From Melieria omissa (taxonomy: Eukaryota; Arthropoda; Insecta; Diptera; Ulidiidae), in NCBI GenBank assembly GCA_963971225.1, contig OZ020269.1, forward strand, positions 88,702,783 through 88,766,782: a stretch of 64,000 nt of DNA, written 5' to 3'. Every line of letters begins with the position of its first letter. Within the stretch, counting starts at the first letter, position 1. This document shows positions 44,811 through 56,791 of this stretch, piece by piece. The translations under genes were made by a program, and so were the position numbers. The notes beneath the pieces are model-generated. The model did not search any database. It was given only the letters and a program-made list of their open reading frames with translations, and had not been told where the DNA came from.

Positions 44811-46298
44811 GTTCAGTCTATAGTAACCAGAGAAAAAGTTATGTTGGGTTATGTTATCAGCTCGGGAGCCGACAATCTTTTATAATTTATTCTTTGATCG
44901 TATTGCCAAAGAATATTGAATACAAATGGAGAATGATATATAGGAGCTGTCTAAAGACATGGACTTAGTACAGTGAAGTTTTTAAAGTTCGACAGCGAAG
45001 AGGGAGATCGTGTCTCCGGTCGAAGGACCAAGCTGAGGAGGACCTGTCATCTCTTAGTGTGACTACTTAGAGAAAACGTCCACAAAGTAGAAGCGTCTGG
45101 GCAAACATTTTGGCCGTAACCTGGTAATGGGCTGTTATGGTCAGTTAAGTTAAGAGCATAGAATCCCTACTCAAAGGCTTAAGCCTAAAATTCTCTTCTA
45201 AATTGTACTATTTCTCCAACTTGTCTAAAGGCGTTCATTGGTTCTCGTTCTGATTCTCCTCTATGCTAAATTGTATCCACTCTTCTGATAGGTTTTCCTT
45301 AGCTAAAATTTGACATTCACATTGGAGCCAACAGCTGTTGGCGTAATTTCATGTCAGTGTCAGTTGCATGCACTTCTCTCTTTACGATCCCTTTCCCCAC
45401 ATATTCTGCACCTGCAATGCGTATTCGTGGCTCAATTTTATTTTCCCACGCATGTCCTGCAACATGCATGCACTCATCTACCTTTATAGATTTTCTCCCC
45501 CAAATCAATTTTCCAATCAAAAAGCCACTTTTCTCATAGTACAATCATTTTCATTTATGTTTTCCTTGCTATAATTTTTATACAGCGCAATGCACACGTC
45601 TGTACTTATGTTAGATTTTTTCGTACGCATGCCTGCCACACGGTTGCATGTGTCTCCGGTCTGCCGCTGCTCGTATCCTTTGTTAAGGCTCCTTGCACTG
45701 TGTGCTGTGATTTGGCTATGTTGGTGTTTCTGTTTCGTGTGTGTGTGTGTACATGTGTGTTTGTGTGTTGCACATGCTGCCGCACTGAAGGTGTTGCAAC
45801 ATTGCATTGTTCGTTCGGTTATTGAACTGTTGATCTTTGATTTTGGGCCTTTGGTGGATTTTGTTGCCTTTTGTCCTGTCGTTTTTGTGCATTTTATAAA
45901 TCTTCCCTCATTTCGTGCTGCAGCGAGAAAAAGTAACAAGTGCAGGTGTTTATTTTATGTGGCGCGAAAAAACCATAAACTAATGGGTAGGTAATTTTAT
46001 GATGAAAATCCTTTTAGGTTGGAGCGAGTTGGTTGCCGTGCGTTCATGATGAGCCGTTTTTGATGGAGAAATGATGTGGGGTTGTTGTTGATTTCTTGAG
46101 ATTTTCTGCCACCAACTTATTAATGTTTTTGATTTTTACTTTTGACAGGATGTTATAGTTTAAAAAGGATTGCATTTTCATCTTCCGCAGTGTAATGCTT
46201 TACGTATGAAAAAGGAGCGTCAATCACTATTTTCATTTCTCTTGACTTCTTTCAACTACTTTACTTGAATTTCAAATTTTATGTGAAATCCTCGATCT
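44811..46298. other. Non-coding DNA with a 16-bp palindrome and GT repeats
   Basis: 45327-45342 is a perfect palindrome GCCAACAGCTGTTGGC centred on an E-box-like CAGCTG. A GT-rich microsatellite lies at 45738-45770. Open frames on both strands at 45317-45994 are domain-free. No gene is supported. Confidence 0.45.
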
Positions 46299-46755
46299 AA
46301 TGTAATGTAATGTAATGTAATGCAATGTAACGTAACGTAACGTAACGTAACGTAACGTAACGTAACGTAACGTAACGTAACGTAACGTAACGTAACGTAA
46401 CGTAACGTAACGTAACGTAACGTAACGTAACGTAACGTAACGTAACGTAACGTAACGTAACGTAACGTAACGTAACGTAACGTAACGTAACGTAACGTAA
46501 CGTAACGTAACGTAACGTAACGTAACGTAACGTAACGTAACGTAACGTAACGTAACGTAACGTAACGTAACGTAACGTAACGTAATGTAATGTAATGTAA
46601 TGTAATGTAATGTAATTTAATGTAATGTAATGTAATGCAATGTAATGTAATGTTATGTAATGTTATGTAATGTTATGTAATGTTATGTAATGTAATGTAA
46701 AGTAATGTAATGTAATGTAATGTAATGTAATGTAATGTAATGTAGTGAATGTAAT
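46299..46755. repeat. (CGTAA)51 array flanked by (TGTAA)n
   Basis: 46331-46585 is exactly 51 perfect CGTAA units (255 bp). On both sides the unit is TGTAA (about 46299-46330 and 46586-46755) with a few variants (TGTTATG, TTTAA, AGTAA, TGCAA). The array therefore switches from a CpG-containing core to TpG-containing flanks differing by one C-to-T change per unit. Confidence 0.95.
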
Positions 46756-48474
46756 GCAATGTCGTGAAACTTGAAACGGATTGCTTGTGGGAGTACACGG
46801 AGTGATGGCATCAGATTGTTCATCTCAGTTTAAAAAAAATATCTGTGGAATAAGTTCACGCATGCCATGCTTCGTCGATGCTGCCAGGAGTCAATAGAGC
46901 TGCCCTTCTGTCCCCAATCCAGTCAAGAAGCTTCAATAGGTGACTGATTAGTGTCTCTAGCAAAAATTTGTCTAAAATCTTAAGCTAAGGTTAACAAAGG
47001 TTACACACCCCATCCGTAACCATATTTTTAAAGCATACTTTCAGGGTGTTCATAAATTTCCAAGCAAATAATAAAAACAATTATCTACATAATTGGTTAG
47101 TAAATTTTCAATTAATTAAAAATTAATTTTACTCAAAATTCAACTCAATTCAATTCTCACTCTTTCTGTTGCTCTTTGGTTTCTCATTCTCCCATCAAAA
47201 GTCTGCAATTGTTTTGGTTTGCCTTTCGCTTTCAATTTGAGGACCAGTGTATTAAAATGTAATAAATGAAGTGACCATCACTAATTCGTGCAATTAGAGT
47301 ACAAACGAAAAGAAGAAGTGGTCGAATGGTAAAAGAAAAAGTTATGACCTTTGCGGCGCGCCGACGAGTTTTTGTTGCCACTTTACTCGGCGGCGAACTC
47401 TTACGACTGAGCGATGGTCGACTGCAGCGCACAATTAGCCATTAAAATTAACTCTTTTGGTTTTAAAGCGCCAATACAGATACAACGTCACATTCTTCTT
47501 CTTTTCAAAACATAAGAAACAAAAAACAAAAACGTTGAGATATAAAATAAATTTCACTGCCTTCGGCACTGGTGGGGCAACGCCTTTGTGTCGTTTGCTT
47601 TTCTATTTTTTCGAATGTGCAACAAAATTCAAGTTAAGAGAAAAATCACCAAAAAGGCAGCGAAAATACGCGGCCAAGGCAAATAAACGAAAACAAAATA
47701 TAAAAAAATAACACCAAAAAAAATGTAAAATGTGTTGGTGTAGGACAGCCATGGCGACACGTTCGTTGCGAGCGTCGCGATCGTGCCGTTGCCCTCTTGG
47801 ACGTTCGCCAGCGATTCGGCGTTGCTTTATGGCGTCCGCTCAGTGACGCACTCCCCACTCCACGTCGCACATTGCACGCTGCACGCTGCGTGTCTGTGGC
47901 GGTGTCTGTTGTATTTGTATTTGTATCTGTTTCGCCGGCAATTCGCGCTGCCAGTGACGCCTGCACGCTGCCGATTTGCTTTGGCGCTGGCTGTACTGTT
48001 GGCTGCATTTGTGCGCAGTTTGCTTTTGCTGCGTTGCTGCTGAAAAAAATGGCGACTCCATTTTGTGTTGGTTAGAGTCAGTTTTAGTCATTTTTGTTGC
48101 TTTGCGTGCGCGTTGCACGTGCGTTGGCGCGGCACGTTGAGCATAGTCAATGCAATTTTGTCGGTATGACTAGCTTTTGTTGTTGTTTTTATTGTTATTG
48201 TTGCTATTTTTCAGTCGAATTAATTATGCTACTTGCAACGCCAGTCACGCTGACTGCGCGTGCAACTGCGATTTTTTTGGTTGCTTACTGTGTTGTTGCT
48301 GTTGTTGTTATATTGTATGTTGTAGCAATTTCATATTAATTGATTAAATTTCTTGTATTCGTTGGCAGTCCACCAGCGGACATTTTTGGTTCAACTTGCT
48401 TGTTTTTCTCGGATTTCCAGTGCAACCGGAATCAGTGCAACTTCGAAACAAACTGATTTATAAACTAGTTGAAA
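46756..48474. other. Non-coding DNA with a GC-richer island (47.3-48.3 kb)
   Basis: 47740-48160 is CpG-rich (GCGAGCGTCGCGATCGTGCC, CACGTGCGTTGGCGCGGCAC) and includes CCATGGCGACACG and AAAATGGCGACTCC. Open frames exist on both strands over the same bases and show no domain. Possible promoter region by composition only. Confidence 0.35.
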
Positions 48475-48791
48475 AGTAATACTTAGACAAGTTTCCGACC
48501 GAAACCATTTTTTTGGACCGAAAGCGAAACTAAGTTTCGGTTTTTTCTTTAATATTCGGCCGAAACCGAAACTTTCTAGTTAAAATAAAAATCATATATC
48601 CTCCTTTATTTTCAACAAATGATTTTTACTTTAAGTAAATAAAGAACAAACATACATAAATACTTATTAATAAAAACAAAAAAATTATTTTTTTTAAAAC
48701 ATAAACAGCAATAATAAAATATTTCGATTTCGGCCGTTTTTTTGGTCACTTTTTGGACGAAACGGAAACCGAATATTAGGTCGGACACTAC
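48475..48791. mobile_element. Foldback-like element with CGGCCGAAA subrepeats
   Basis: The left arm holds TTTCCGACCGAAACC, TTTGGACCGAAAGCG and TATTCGGCCGAAACCGAAAC. The right arm holds the complements TTTCGATTTCGGCCG, TTTTTGGACGAAACGG and AAACCGAATATTAGGTCGGACACTACT. The arms can pair over much of their length around a ~170-bp AT-rich centre. The outermost ends resemble AGTA..GTCCGACC. Target duplication not determined. Non-coding. Confidence 0.6.
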
Positions 48792-50518
48792 TTCAGACAT
48801 TCTTATGAAGAATTAATTTTTTGTATGATAAATGGTTACTATATCTCTATACATATATATAATTGTTTGATCTGATAGATTGACTGACTGATTTACTGGC
48901 TTAAAGTGTTTTATGCAGAACTGTGATTTAACTAATAGACATAAAAATAATTGGCATGTATTTTTCAATTTTTCAATAATCCAAATCTTCCAGGTCAACA
49001 ATGGGTTAAGGTTCGTATACGCGAGGAATATGAAAAAACATAAACCAATGATTTTATTGACTTCAAAGTTTGTGGATATGCTTGAAAAGCAATACAAAAA
49101 GACACATGTTTTTAATTTTTTTTTTTAAAATAAAAATCTAACGGGTTGAGGCAAGGGTTAAGAGTTTGTATGAAGAGGCATGACAAATTGAGAGGGACAA
49201 GACATAACTACATTTTAAAATTCAAAATATAGAATTCGAAAATAATATAGAATTTCGAATTTGGGGGAGGGCACTCCCCTGTCCATACCTTTGTACGCCC
49301 ATGATGATTTGTTACTACTTTTGACTTCAAACTTTATAAAAGTACTTCGAATTTGAAATAATTCGACACGTGTTTATCATTTCGAAAATCAAAATTTAAA
49401 AGAGTCAATAATGGGTTAAAACTTTGTATGGAGAAACTAACTTTTATAGGCCTTTTGACTTCAAATTTCGTGAAAGCACTTTTAATAAGAAATAATTAGT
49501 CAATTATTTTCCATAAAAATTTAAAATTTCCGCAAAGGGTAAAGAACTTACTTAATTTGTTGCCTATTATTAGGCGCTCAGACAGCAACTAAGTATGTTT
49601 CATAAATCAAACTTGATTTTCTAGTTGTTAATGAATCAAGTAGACTTCGAAATTGAGTCTCCATTTGTTTCATATTATTAGGCGTTCAGAAAGCAGCTTT
49701 CTTCGACTCGTTAATGACTCATTCCTATACTTCAGAATTGAGACTTTGCTGACAAGTTTTTCGTAGTCTATTTTATGGATAAATATTTTGCTATGACTAC
49801 AGACTAAAGGCTAAATAGGCCTACCTACTTTGTTCACGAAAAAAAAACCAAGTAACTAGTCGGTAGTAACTTCCCTGGCTCTGTTTTAATCACTTTTGCA
49901 ACTAAATATTTGATTTACAATAAAAAATCTGTATACATACCTACATAGATCATTTAGTGCCAAGTTCATCGCTTCCTAATCATCGTATGTCACTAGCGAC
50001 CAGTTTAACTGCCTGAACAGAATGTCGTAGCTGTGAGTGTAACTGTAGATGTGGCTCAATGAATGAATGAACGATTGGCAGCTCAAAAATTTGACATTTA
50101 ACTCTAAAATTCGACGAAAAACAAACTTATAAAAAACAATAAAACTTTCAGAACTTCTGGTATTCGTTTGCTATAGCATTGTGTTCATAACTTTCGAGTG
50201 TGGCGGCACACATCGTGATCAGCTAATGTAACTGTCAATCCGCTTGTGACTGCGGTATTGCATTCTATTCAAGCAGTAATGATCCCATTGCTGGACTGCT
50301 ATGAGAAAACTTTATATTTTACTGTAAAAAAATAAGTTTTTTGTTTTGAAATTCAGCACATTCACTGAGAAGTTGTTACGTAGATTTTACTTTCCCTTCA
50401 TTTTTACAACATCAGCGGTGTTAAATACGGTTGGAGTAAGACAAGCTTGAATGGTTCGAATGGACTAAGTTCATGAAAGGTTTGTAGCCTTCTTGTCCAC
50501 CCTAACATCATCAAGCCG
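48792..50518. other. AT-rich DNA with weak internal repeats
   Basis: A degenerate block with GGGTTAA...GTTTGTATG and TTTTGACTTCAAA...AAAGCACTT recurs near 49000, 49150-49350 and 49410-49480. A 107-bp two-copy repeat starts ATTATTAGGCGCTCAGACAG at 49566 and ATTATTAGGCGTTCAGAAAG at 49673. The tail at 50455-50516 resembles 19368-19440. No gene is supported. Confidence 0.5.
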
Positions 50519-50679
50519 CAGGGGCGGATTTAGAAAAATATTTCGGGGGGGTTTCAAAAATAATTCTTTAATATTTGTAAAATGCCTTTTAATTTGTATG
50601 TAGTTTTATAGGCGATCCAAATACTTCGGGGGGGGGGGCGGGGTTCAACTCCCAAAACACCCCCCTGAATCCGCCACTG
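50519..50679 (-). mobile_element. MITE family D, copy 6 (hAT-like)
   Basis: The ends are CAGGGGCGGATTTAG and TGAATCCGCCACTG, flanked by TCAAGCCG and TCAAGCCA (7/8). A run of about 11 G lies near 50628-50638. The interior is in the inverted orientation. It sits inside the tail of the repeat noted at 50455-50516. Confidence 0.85.
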
Positions 50680-53036
50680 TCAAGCCAAGTTAAGTTAAGA
50701 TCTTCATGAAAAAGTGCATATGGTCTTCTTGTTGACCTTAGAAGACACAAGTTTCCCTTAAAGTTCATGTTTGACATTAACGACTCAGAGATTCAGCAAT
50801 CAGTCATGGCAGACTATGACTTCATTCCTTCTCTTATTTTCTCAAAGTTATTGCAATGATTTCATTTTATGATTCTTGCATACTCAGACATGATATCCGA
50901 TTCTGTCCAAACATAAAATAAAATAAAATCTGTCGGCTTATTCGTTATGATTGTCAACTGAGATTATTGAATACTGAAACGTAAAAAATTTGTATAAAAT
51001 TTGTCGACTCCTGTTTTCTTAATTTTAAAAGATTGACTGCCAGTCAGGCTTGATCCGAAAAAAATTGTTTTCAACTGTGGCTATTTGAAAATGGCAACAG
51101 CCAAATGCCGACAAGAAACTGTTAACATTTTAAGTAAACACGCAGTAAATGAAATTTGAGAAATTCTAGCCATCTATCAAAATAATTGTAGAAAAGAAAA
51201 AGAAGAAGAAAAAACATAAACACAAATGTGAAGTTGGTTCTTTCAACATTTGATTGTTGACATAGCGCGAAATGAGACGCAGCAATGAGAAGAAAGTGTT
51301 GAAAAATAAATAAAAAACATTTGCTTTAACCCGTTTGTGGTTAGGTGGGCATTTTGGTTGGTTAGAGGTGATTTTGTAAATTTTTTAAATTATTAAAAAC
51401 TTTTTAAAATTATCAAAAACATTTTTTTTAATTATTTAAACAATTTTTTAAAACCTTTTAGAAAGCATTTCAATTTTACCTACAGCACAAAACTACTTTT
51501 GAACATTTTTTAAACTAAAATCAGCTGTTTACTTACGACTACACGCTCGCAAAAGTATTTCATTTTCAACGTCGTGAATACCGCTAGAAATATTTCCAAT
51601 GCATTTGAAAACCATATCTGACGTTGTGTTAATTCTGGCCAACTCTGCGAACTCAGCTCGGTTCCGGTGCTGTTTGCTGCAGTATTTTCCATTGTGCTGA
51701 CAAGTGCTCGCTGCGACCTGTGTGTTCTCGGTAGACACTGCAGCGTCCAGACAATGCAGCCTTGTCAGCATCTCACCCGGACGCAGTTTGCGCATTGCTC
51801 ACAGTCACGTTTTACTGTTTGCCATAGACAAAGCCGCGCCGAGTCTCAAGTCGTTCGTTTCTTTATTTTGACAAGTGGCTGGTAGCTGGCAACAGAAGCC
51901 CAAGAATCGATCTTTGTGTTTTCTTAACGAAAACTCAAAGAGCTGAAAAGGCCGAACGTGGCTTGGCTCTCGCTTTCGGCTGTTGTTACTGTCACTTTTG
52001 TGTTGATTAATTTGACTCATTTGACAGTTGTTTGACAATTTTGATGTTTGCTCGATTGCATGGCACTTCGGATATTTTCTGCGCGCCCAAAAAGTTTTCA
52101 ATTAATTGCCTCTCATTAATAAGCGACGCGTCGCTCGACCCTCAACAGTCGATTGACAATTGTTGTTGCTACCCTTCGTTGCATTTTGAATGTGCAGCGG
52201 TTTGCAATGGCATCGCTGCGCTTTGTCAATGTCAAATTTAAATGTACCAAAGCAACAAAAACCAAAACATCAAATTCAAATCTTGCTTTTGAAAACTCCA
52301 CACAACTGGCAATGCAATTCAATGCGACTCAAGGCAACGTGCTGGTCGAGTGCAGCCTCGAGCGGCGCGTCATGGCGTAGGCCGAGGCAAACAACCTGTT
52401 GCATTGACCTTTGCATTTGAACCCATAAATGCGCCCTTCCGCCCGTCGTTTCGATTCTCGATACATTCTCGCACACACACAAGCAGTTGAAAAAATATTT
52501 GTGATCGTAAAAAAGCCCAAAAGCAAAAGTCAGTAAGCAAAATAAAAACATATAAACGTGCTGCATTTTTAATCGCCACCATGACAAAGCGAACAGGAAA
52601 AAATTTGAATTAAAATTTGAATTGAAATTTGAATTTCATGCGGTTCATTAGCCTAGCCGCCAGTCGCATTATGGACAACAGGCGACCAACGATCAGCGGC
52701 TGTGCTGGCTATGCAAAAGTTTGGCTGCTTGGCTTCTTCTTCTTGCCAGCGAGCTGTCTGCTCTACAAGTTGTCTGCCCAAACTGAGATTTTTTATTGAA
52801 TTTGGAACGTTGTATGTTGTGTTGTTTGTGTGGTTGTTGCTTTTCTGGTTCAATCCCTTAACGATACATAGCGACACTCAAAGCGAGGCAACACGAAAAA
52901 TGCAAATTAAAGCAACGCATTAATTTTCTATTTTTATGAAAAACAGCAGTTTTTCGTTGAGTTTTATGTGAAATGTGTCAAATATTATTTTTAGTTTATT
53001 GTACAAGGAACTGCAACTGGTTCAGAGCTTCTATCT
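50680..53036. other. Non-coding DNA with a GC-richer island (51.6-52.5 kb)
   Basis: 51640-52450 is GC-richer with several short open frames on both strands and no domain. The sequence TCTCAAGTCGTTCG near 51843 is initiator-like but isolated. Flanks are AT-rich. No gene is supported. Confidence 0.4.
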
Positions 53037-53592
53037 CAGTGTTGCCAGATACCTGAAATGAGTTTCTCCTAAATCTTATAAAAAATATTGAAATGTCCTC
53101 AAAAAATTGAAAAAATGTCCCAAATTTTTTTTACAATTTGCGTCATTTTAACGGGATTAATGTTCTCATAAAAAAATAAAAATATATGTTTACATATAAT
53201 TTTTCAACAACAAGAAAAACTTACCAAAAACAAAACATAGAACAAATGAATAAAATAAAAAGTGCCAGTTTGGGCGGGATTTCATTGTGACAGCAATAAG
53301 TGAGAACGAGATAGAATGATCTTACATTTTGTAAGCTTATAAATTTTTAACGCAATTGGGTGCTTTGATTAATAAAATAGTTGCCAAAATATGTTTTGTT
53401 GCCAGTGTTCCCAATACATCATACTTCGTTATCCAAAAATCTCCCAAAAATCCACTAATGATCCAAAAAATCTCCTAACATAAATATAAATCTCCTAAAC
53501 TTTCTTCTAAAAAATTCTTTCTCCTAAAAATTCTCCTAAAATGCCAAGAATCTCCTAAATCTAGGAGGAAATCTTCTGATCTGGCGACACTG
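53037..53592 (-). mobile_element. Inverted-repeat element family F, copy 2 (hAT-like), 556 bp
   Basis: The ends are CAGTGTTGCCAGATACCTG and, inverted, CAGTGTCGCCAGATCAGAAG. The flanks are TTCTATCT and ATCTATCT (7/8 of an 8-bp duplication). Relative to the copies at 34.5 and 62.2 kb it is reversed, with AATCTCCTAAATCTAGGAGG and CTAAACTTTCTTCTAAAAAA blocks. It is inserted at the edge of the TATC-type repeat. Non-coding. Confidence 0.8.
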
Positions 53593-53653
53593 ATCTATCT
53601 ATCTATTATCTATTTATCTTTTTATTTATCATCTATTTATCTATAATCTATGA
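53593..53653. repeat. Degenerate TATC repeat, left border of the satellite
   Basis: Mixed TATC and TATTTATC units form the irregular left edge from which the regular heptamer array begins. Confidence 0.8.
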
Positions 53654-55042
53654 TATTATCTATTATCTATTATCTATTATCTATTATCTATTATCTATTA
53701 TCTATTATCTATTATCTATTATCTATTATCTATTATCTATTATCTATTATCTATTATCTATTATCTATTATCTATTATCTATTATCTATTATCTATTATC
53801 TATTATCTATTATCTATTATCTATTATCTATTATCTATTATCTATTATCTATTATCTATTATCTATTATCTATTATCTATTATCTATTATCTATTATCTA
53901 TTATCTATTATCTATTATATATTATCTATTATCTATTATCTATTATCTATTATCTATTATCTATTATCTATTATCTATTATCTATTATCTATTATCTATT
54001 ATCTATTATCTATTATCTATTATCTATTATCTATTATCTATTATCTATTATCTATTATCTATTATCTATTATCTATTATCTATTATCTATTATCTATTAT
54101 CTATTATCTATTATCTATTATCTATTATCTATTATCTATTATCTATTATCTATTATCTATTATCTATTATCTATTATCTATTATCTATTATCTATTATCT
54201 ATTATCTATTATCTATTATCTATTATCTATTATCTATTATCTATTATCTATTATCTATTATCTATTATCTATTATCTATTATCTATTATCTATTATCTAT
54301 TATCTATTATCTATTATCTATTATCTATTATCTATTATCTATTATCTATTATCTATTATCTATTATCTATTATCTATTATCTATTATCTATTATCTATTA
54401 TCTATTATCTATTATCTATTATCTATTATCTATTATCTATTATCTATTATCTATTATCTATTATCTATTATCTATTATCTATTATCTATTATCTATTATC
54501 TATTATCTATTATCTATTATCTATTATCTATTATCTATTATCTATTATCTATTATCTATTATCTATTATCTATTATCTATTATCTATTATCTATTATCTA
54601 TTATCTATTATCTATTATCTATTATCTATTATCTATTATCTATTATCTATTATCTATTATCTATTATCTATTATCTATTATCTATTATCTATTATCTATT
54701 ATCTATTATCTATTATCTATTATCTATTATCTATTATCTATTATCTATTATCTATTATCTATTATCTATTATCTATTATCTATTATCTATTATCTATTAT
54801 CTATTATCTATTATCTATTATCTATTATCTATTATCTATTATCTATTATCTATTATCTATTATCTATTATCTATTATCTATTATCTATTATCTATTATCT
54901 ATTATCTATTATCTATTATCTATTATCTATTATCTATTATCTATTATCTATTATCTATTATCTATTATCTATTATCTATTATCTATTATCTATTATCTAT
55001 TATCTATTATCTATTATCTATTATCTATTATCTATTATCTAT
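53654..55042. repeat. (TATTATC)n heptamer satellite, ~198 units
   Basis: About 1,389 bp of the 7-mer TATTATC, with a single visible substitution (near 53919). All three plus frames are stop-free and translate to the same heptad (IIYYLLS), giving a 466-codon open frame at 53650-55050 that is an artefact. Both borders grade into degenerate TATC/TATTTATC units. Confidence 0.97.
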
Positions 55043-55140
55043 TTATCTAGTTATCTTTTTATCTATTTGTCTATATGTCTATTTATCTATTTGTCTATTT
55101 ATTTATTTATCTATTTATCTATCTATCTGTCTAGTAATCT
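55043..55140. repeat. Degenerate TATC/TATTTATC repeat, right border of the satellite
   Basis: Irregular TCTATT, TTGTC and TTATC units continue from the heptamer array for about 100 bp, and then unique sequence follows. Confidence 0.85.
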
Positions 55141-56542
55141 CTACAAAAGCTGAAAAGGCAACAGAAACCTACAAATTTTTAGAGTCCCTTTGGAACACCT
55201 TTATACGCTCTTATGTCAAGGTTTTTGAGAAGAATGAAGGAGAATTGAACTATTCCATCAACTAGGCTTCCTTACGAAGTTGCAATGCGGTTACAAATGA
55301 AAAGAGACAACAAACTGTTAGATGTTATCTACTGTGACAATGATCGACGATGACGATCTAATGGGATCTAATGCAACTTAAAAGGTTTATTGGATACTCT
55401 TCAACAATAACAAAAGTTCAGTAACAAGCGAGATATGCAACCAGTTGTATATATTTTTACTTTTTCTGGTAAGAATTTACACATTTATGATGGGGAAGCA
55501 TAGACTAGCTTCTTCCATCCCCATCCCACTGCGCAACTGCACTCAAACACTGAAAGGACTTCTCTCTCTTGAGCATATTTTCCAGGATAAACTGAACTAA
55601 ATGTAGAAAATTGCATCTTTTTGAACACTGACTTCCCCACAGAAATGTATATACATACATATCATAAGTATAACAAATACATAGTATATATATATGTATC
55701 TGCCTGTCACAGCAACTGTTGCATTTGTCAAATTGCCGAACCCCAATGTTGCGCGTGCATCTGCATATTTCAATTTCAACCTTGACTCTGTGCAATGCAC
55801 TCAAAACTGGCACACGTACAAAAATAAATTGAAAACAGATTTAAATACATTTCGAATTTGTGTAAGTAATCTCCACTTACTTCATCTGCTATATGCGAGT
55901 ATAATGTAAATTGCCTCGACACATAGAATATTTTTGCTGCCATGTTTGTCGGACAAACATGACATTTGCGCAGGCGCACTAACACACAGACACACCACGC
56001 CGGGTGCAGTTATTTGCGCTGTGTGCCGCTGCGCCTGCGACATTTGTTGTCCAGACGCAAATAAACACAAACACAAGCTGCCCCAATTAGATAGACGACA
56101 GTTCGCCTGGTGTTTGTGTTTTTCATTAGCATAAAATTTCAGGTCCTCTACGTTGCACTATCGACGCGACAAATGTCCTTCCACCCTAAATGTGTGTCTG
56201 TACAAATTTTTCTTTAAATTTTCTGAACAAATGCAGAAAATTCAAAAGAAAACACTGACTGCAGAAAACTAAAAATAGCTGAATGCAGCTGAAGAGTGTT
56301 GCAAGGATATATGGTGAGGATACGCTACGTACGGTCACTATAACAATTTAGGGTATTCGGTTCTGTGGCAGATGATGTACACAAGTGGGTGTTTATGTAT
56401 TTTTTATTGGGTAATTTTTTGACTTGATAAAAGTAGCCCAACACATATACGAAACATAGAGTTTATAGGCTCCATTGGGTCCTTGGTGATATAAAACGTA
56501 GTTCTCTTTTGAAGTCTTTATACAGAAATGAATGTTAAAGAT
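55141..56542. other. Non-coding DNA
   Basis: Unique sequence with a TATATACATACATATC-type AT stretch near 55655-55700 and a GC-richer part at 55940-56110. Overlapping open frames on both strands lack domains. No gene is supported. Confidence 0.45.
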
Positions 56543-56694
56543 CGGTGGCACACACAGGATTTCATTTTGATGGGGACGGGGTCGCAATTGCGTACAAATT
56601 TTGAGCCTAATACCATTCGAAACCATATTTTGTACCAGCAACTTTTGTGTTTGGGGAGTTTGAACAACCAAAACCCCCACTGCGTGCGTCACTG
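56543..56694 (+). mobile_element. MITE family E, copy 6 (hAT-like), perfect 8-bp duplication
   Basis: TTAAAGAT flanks both sides exactly (56535-56542 and 56695-56702). The left end is CGGTGGCACACACAGGATTT and the right end GCGTGCGTCACTG. The interior has GAAACCATATTTTGTACCAG and CAACTTTTGTGTTTGGGGAG. Confidence 0.85.
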
Positions 56695-56791
56695 TTAAAG
56701 ATGTTAATGTTTTTTGTTTGTGATATTCAATAGAAAAATGTTTCTCTGATTTTCTATTGTCTAAAATCTTGTCAAAAGTGAAATCGAAAGG

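Noticed and set aside
46299..46755. CRISPR-like array
   Set aside because: Units are contiguous 5-mers with no spacers. It is a simple tandem repeat.
53650..55050. 466-codon open frame of repeated IIYYLLS
   Set aside because: It is the translation of a stop-free heptamer satellite. All plus frames give the same repeat, and there is no gene context.
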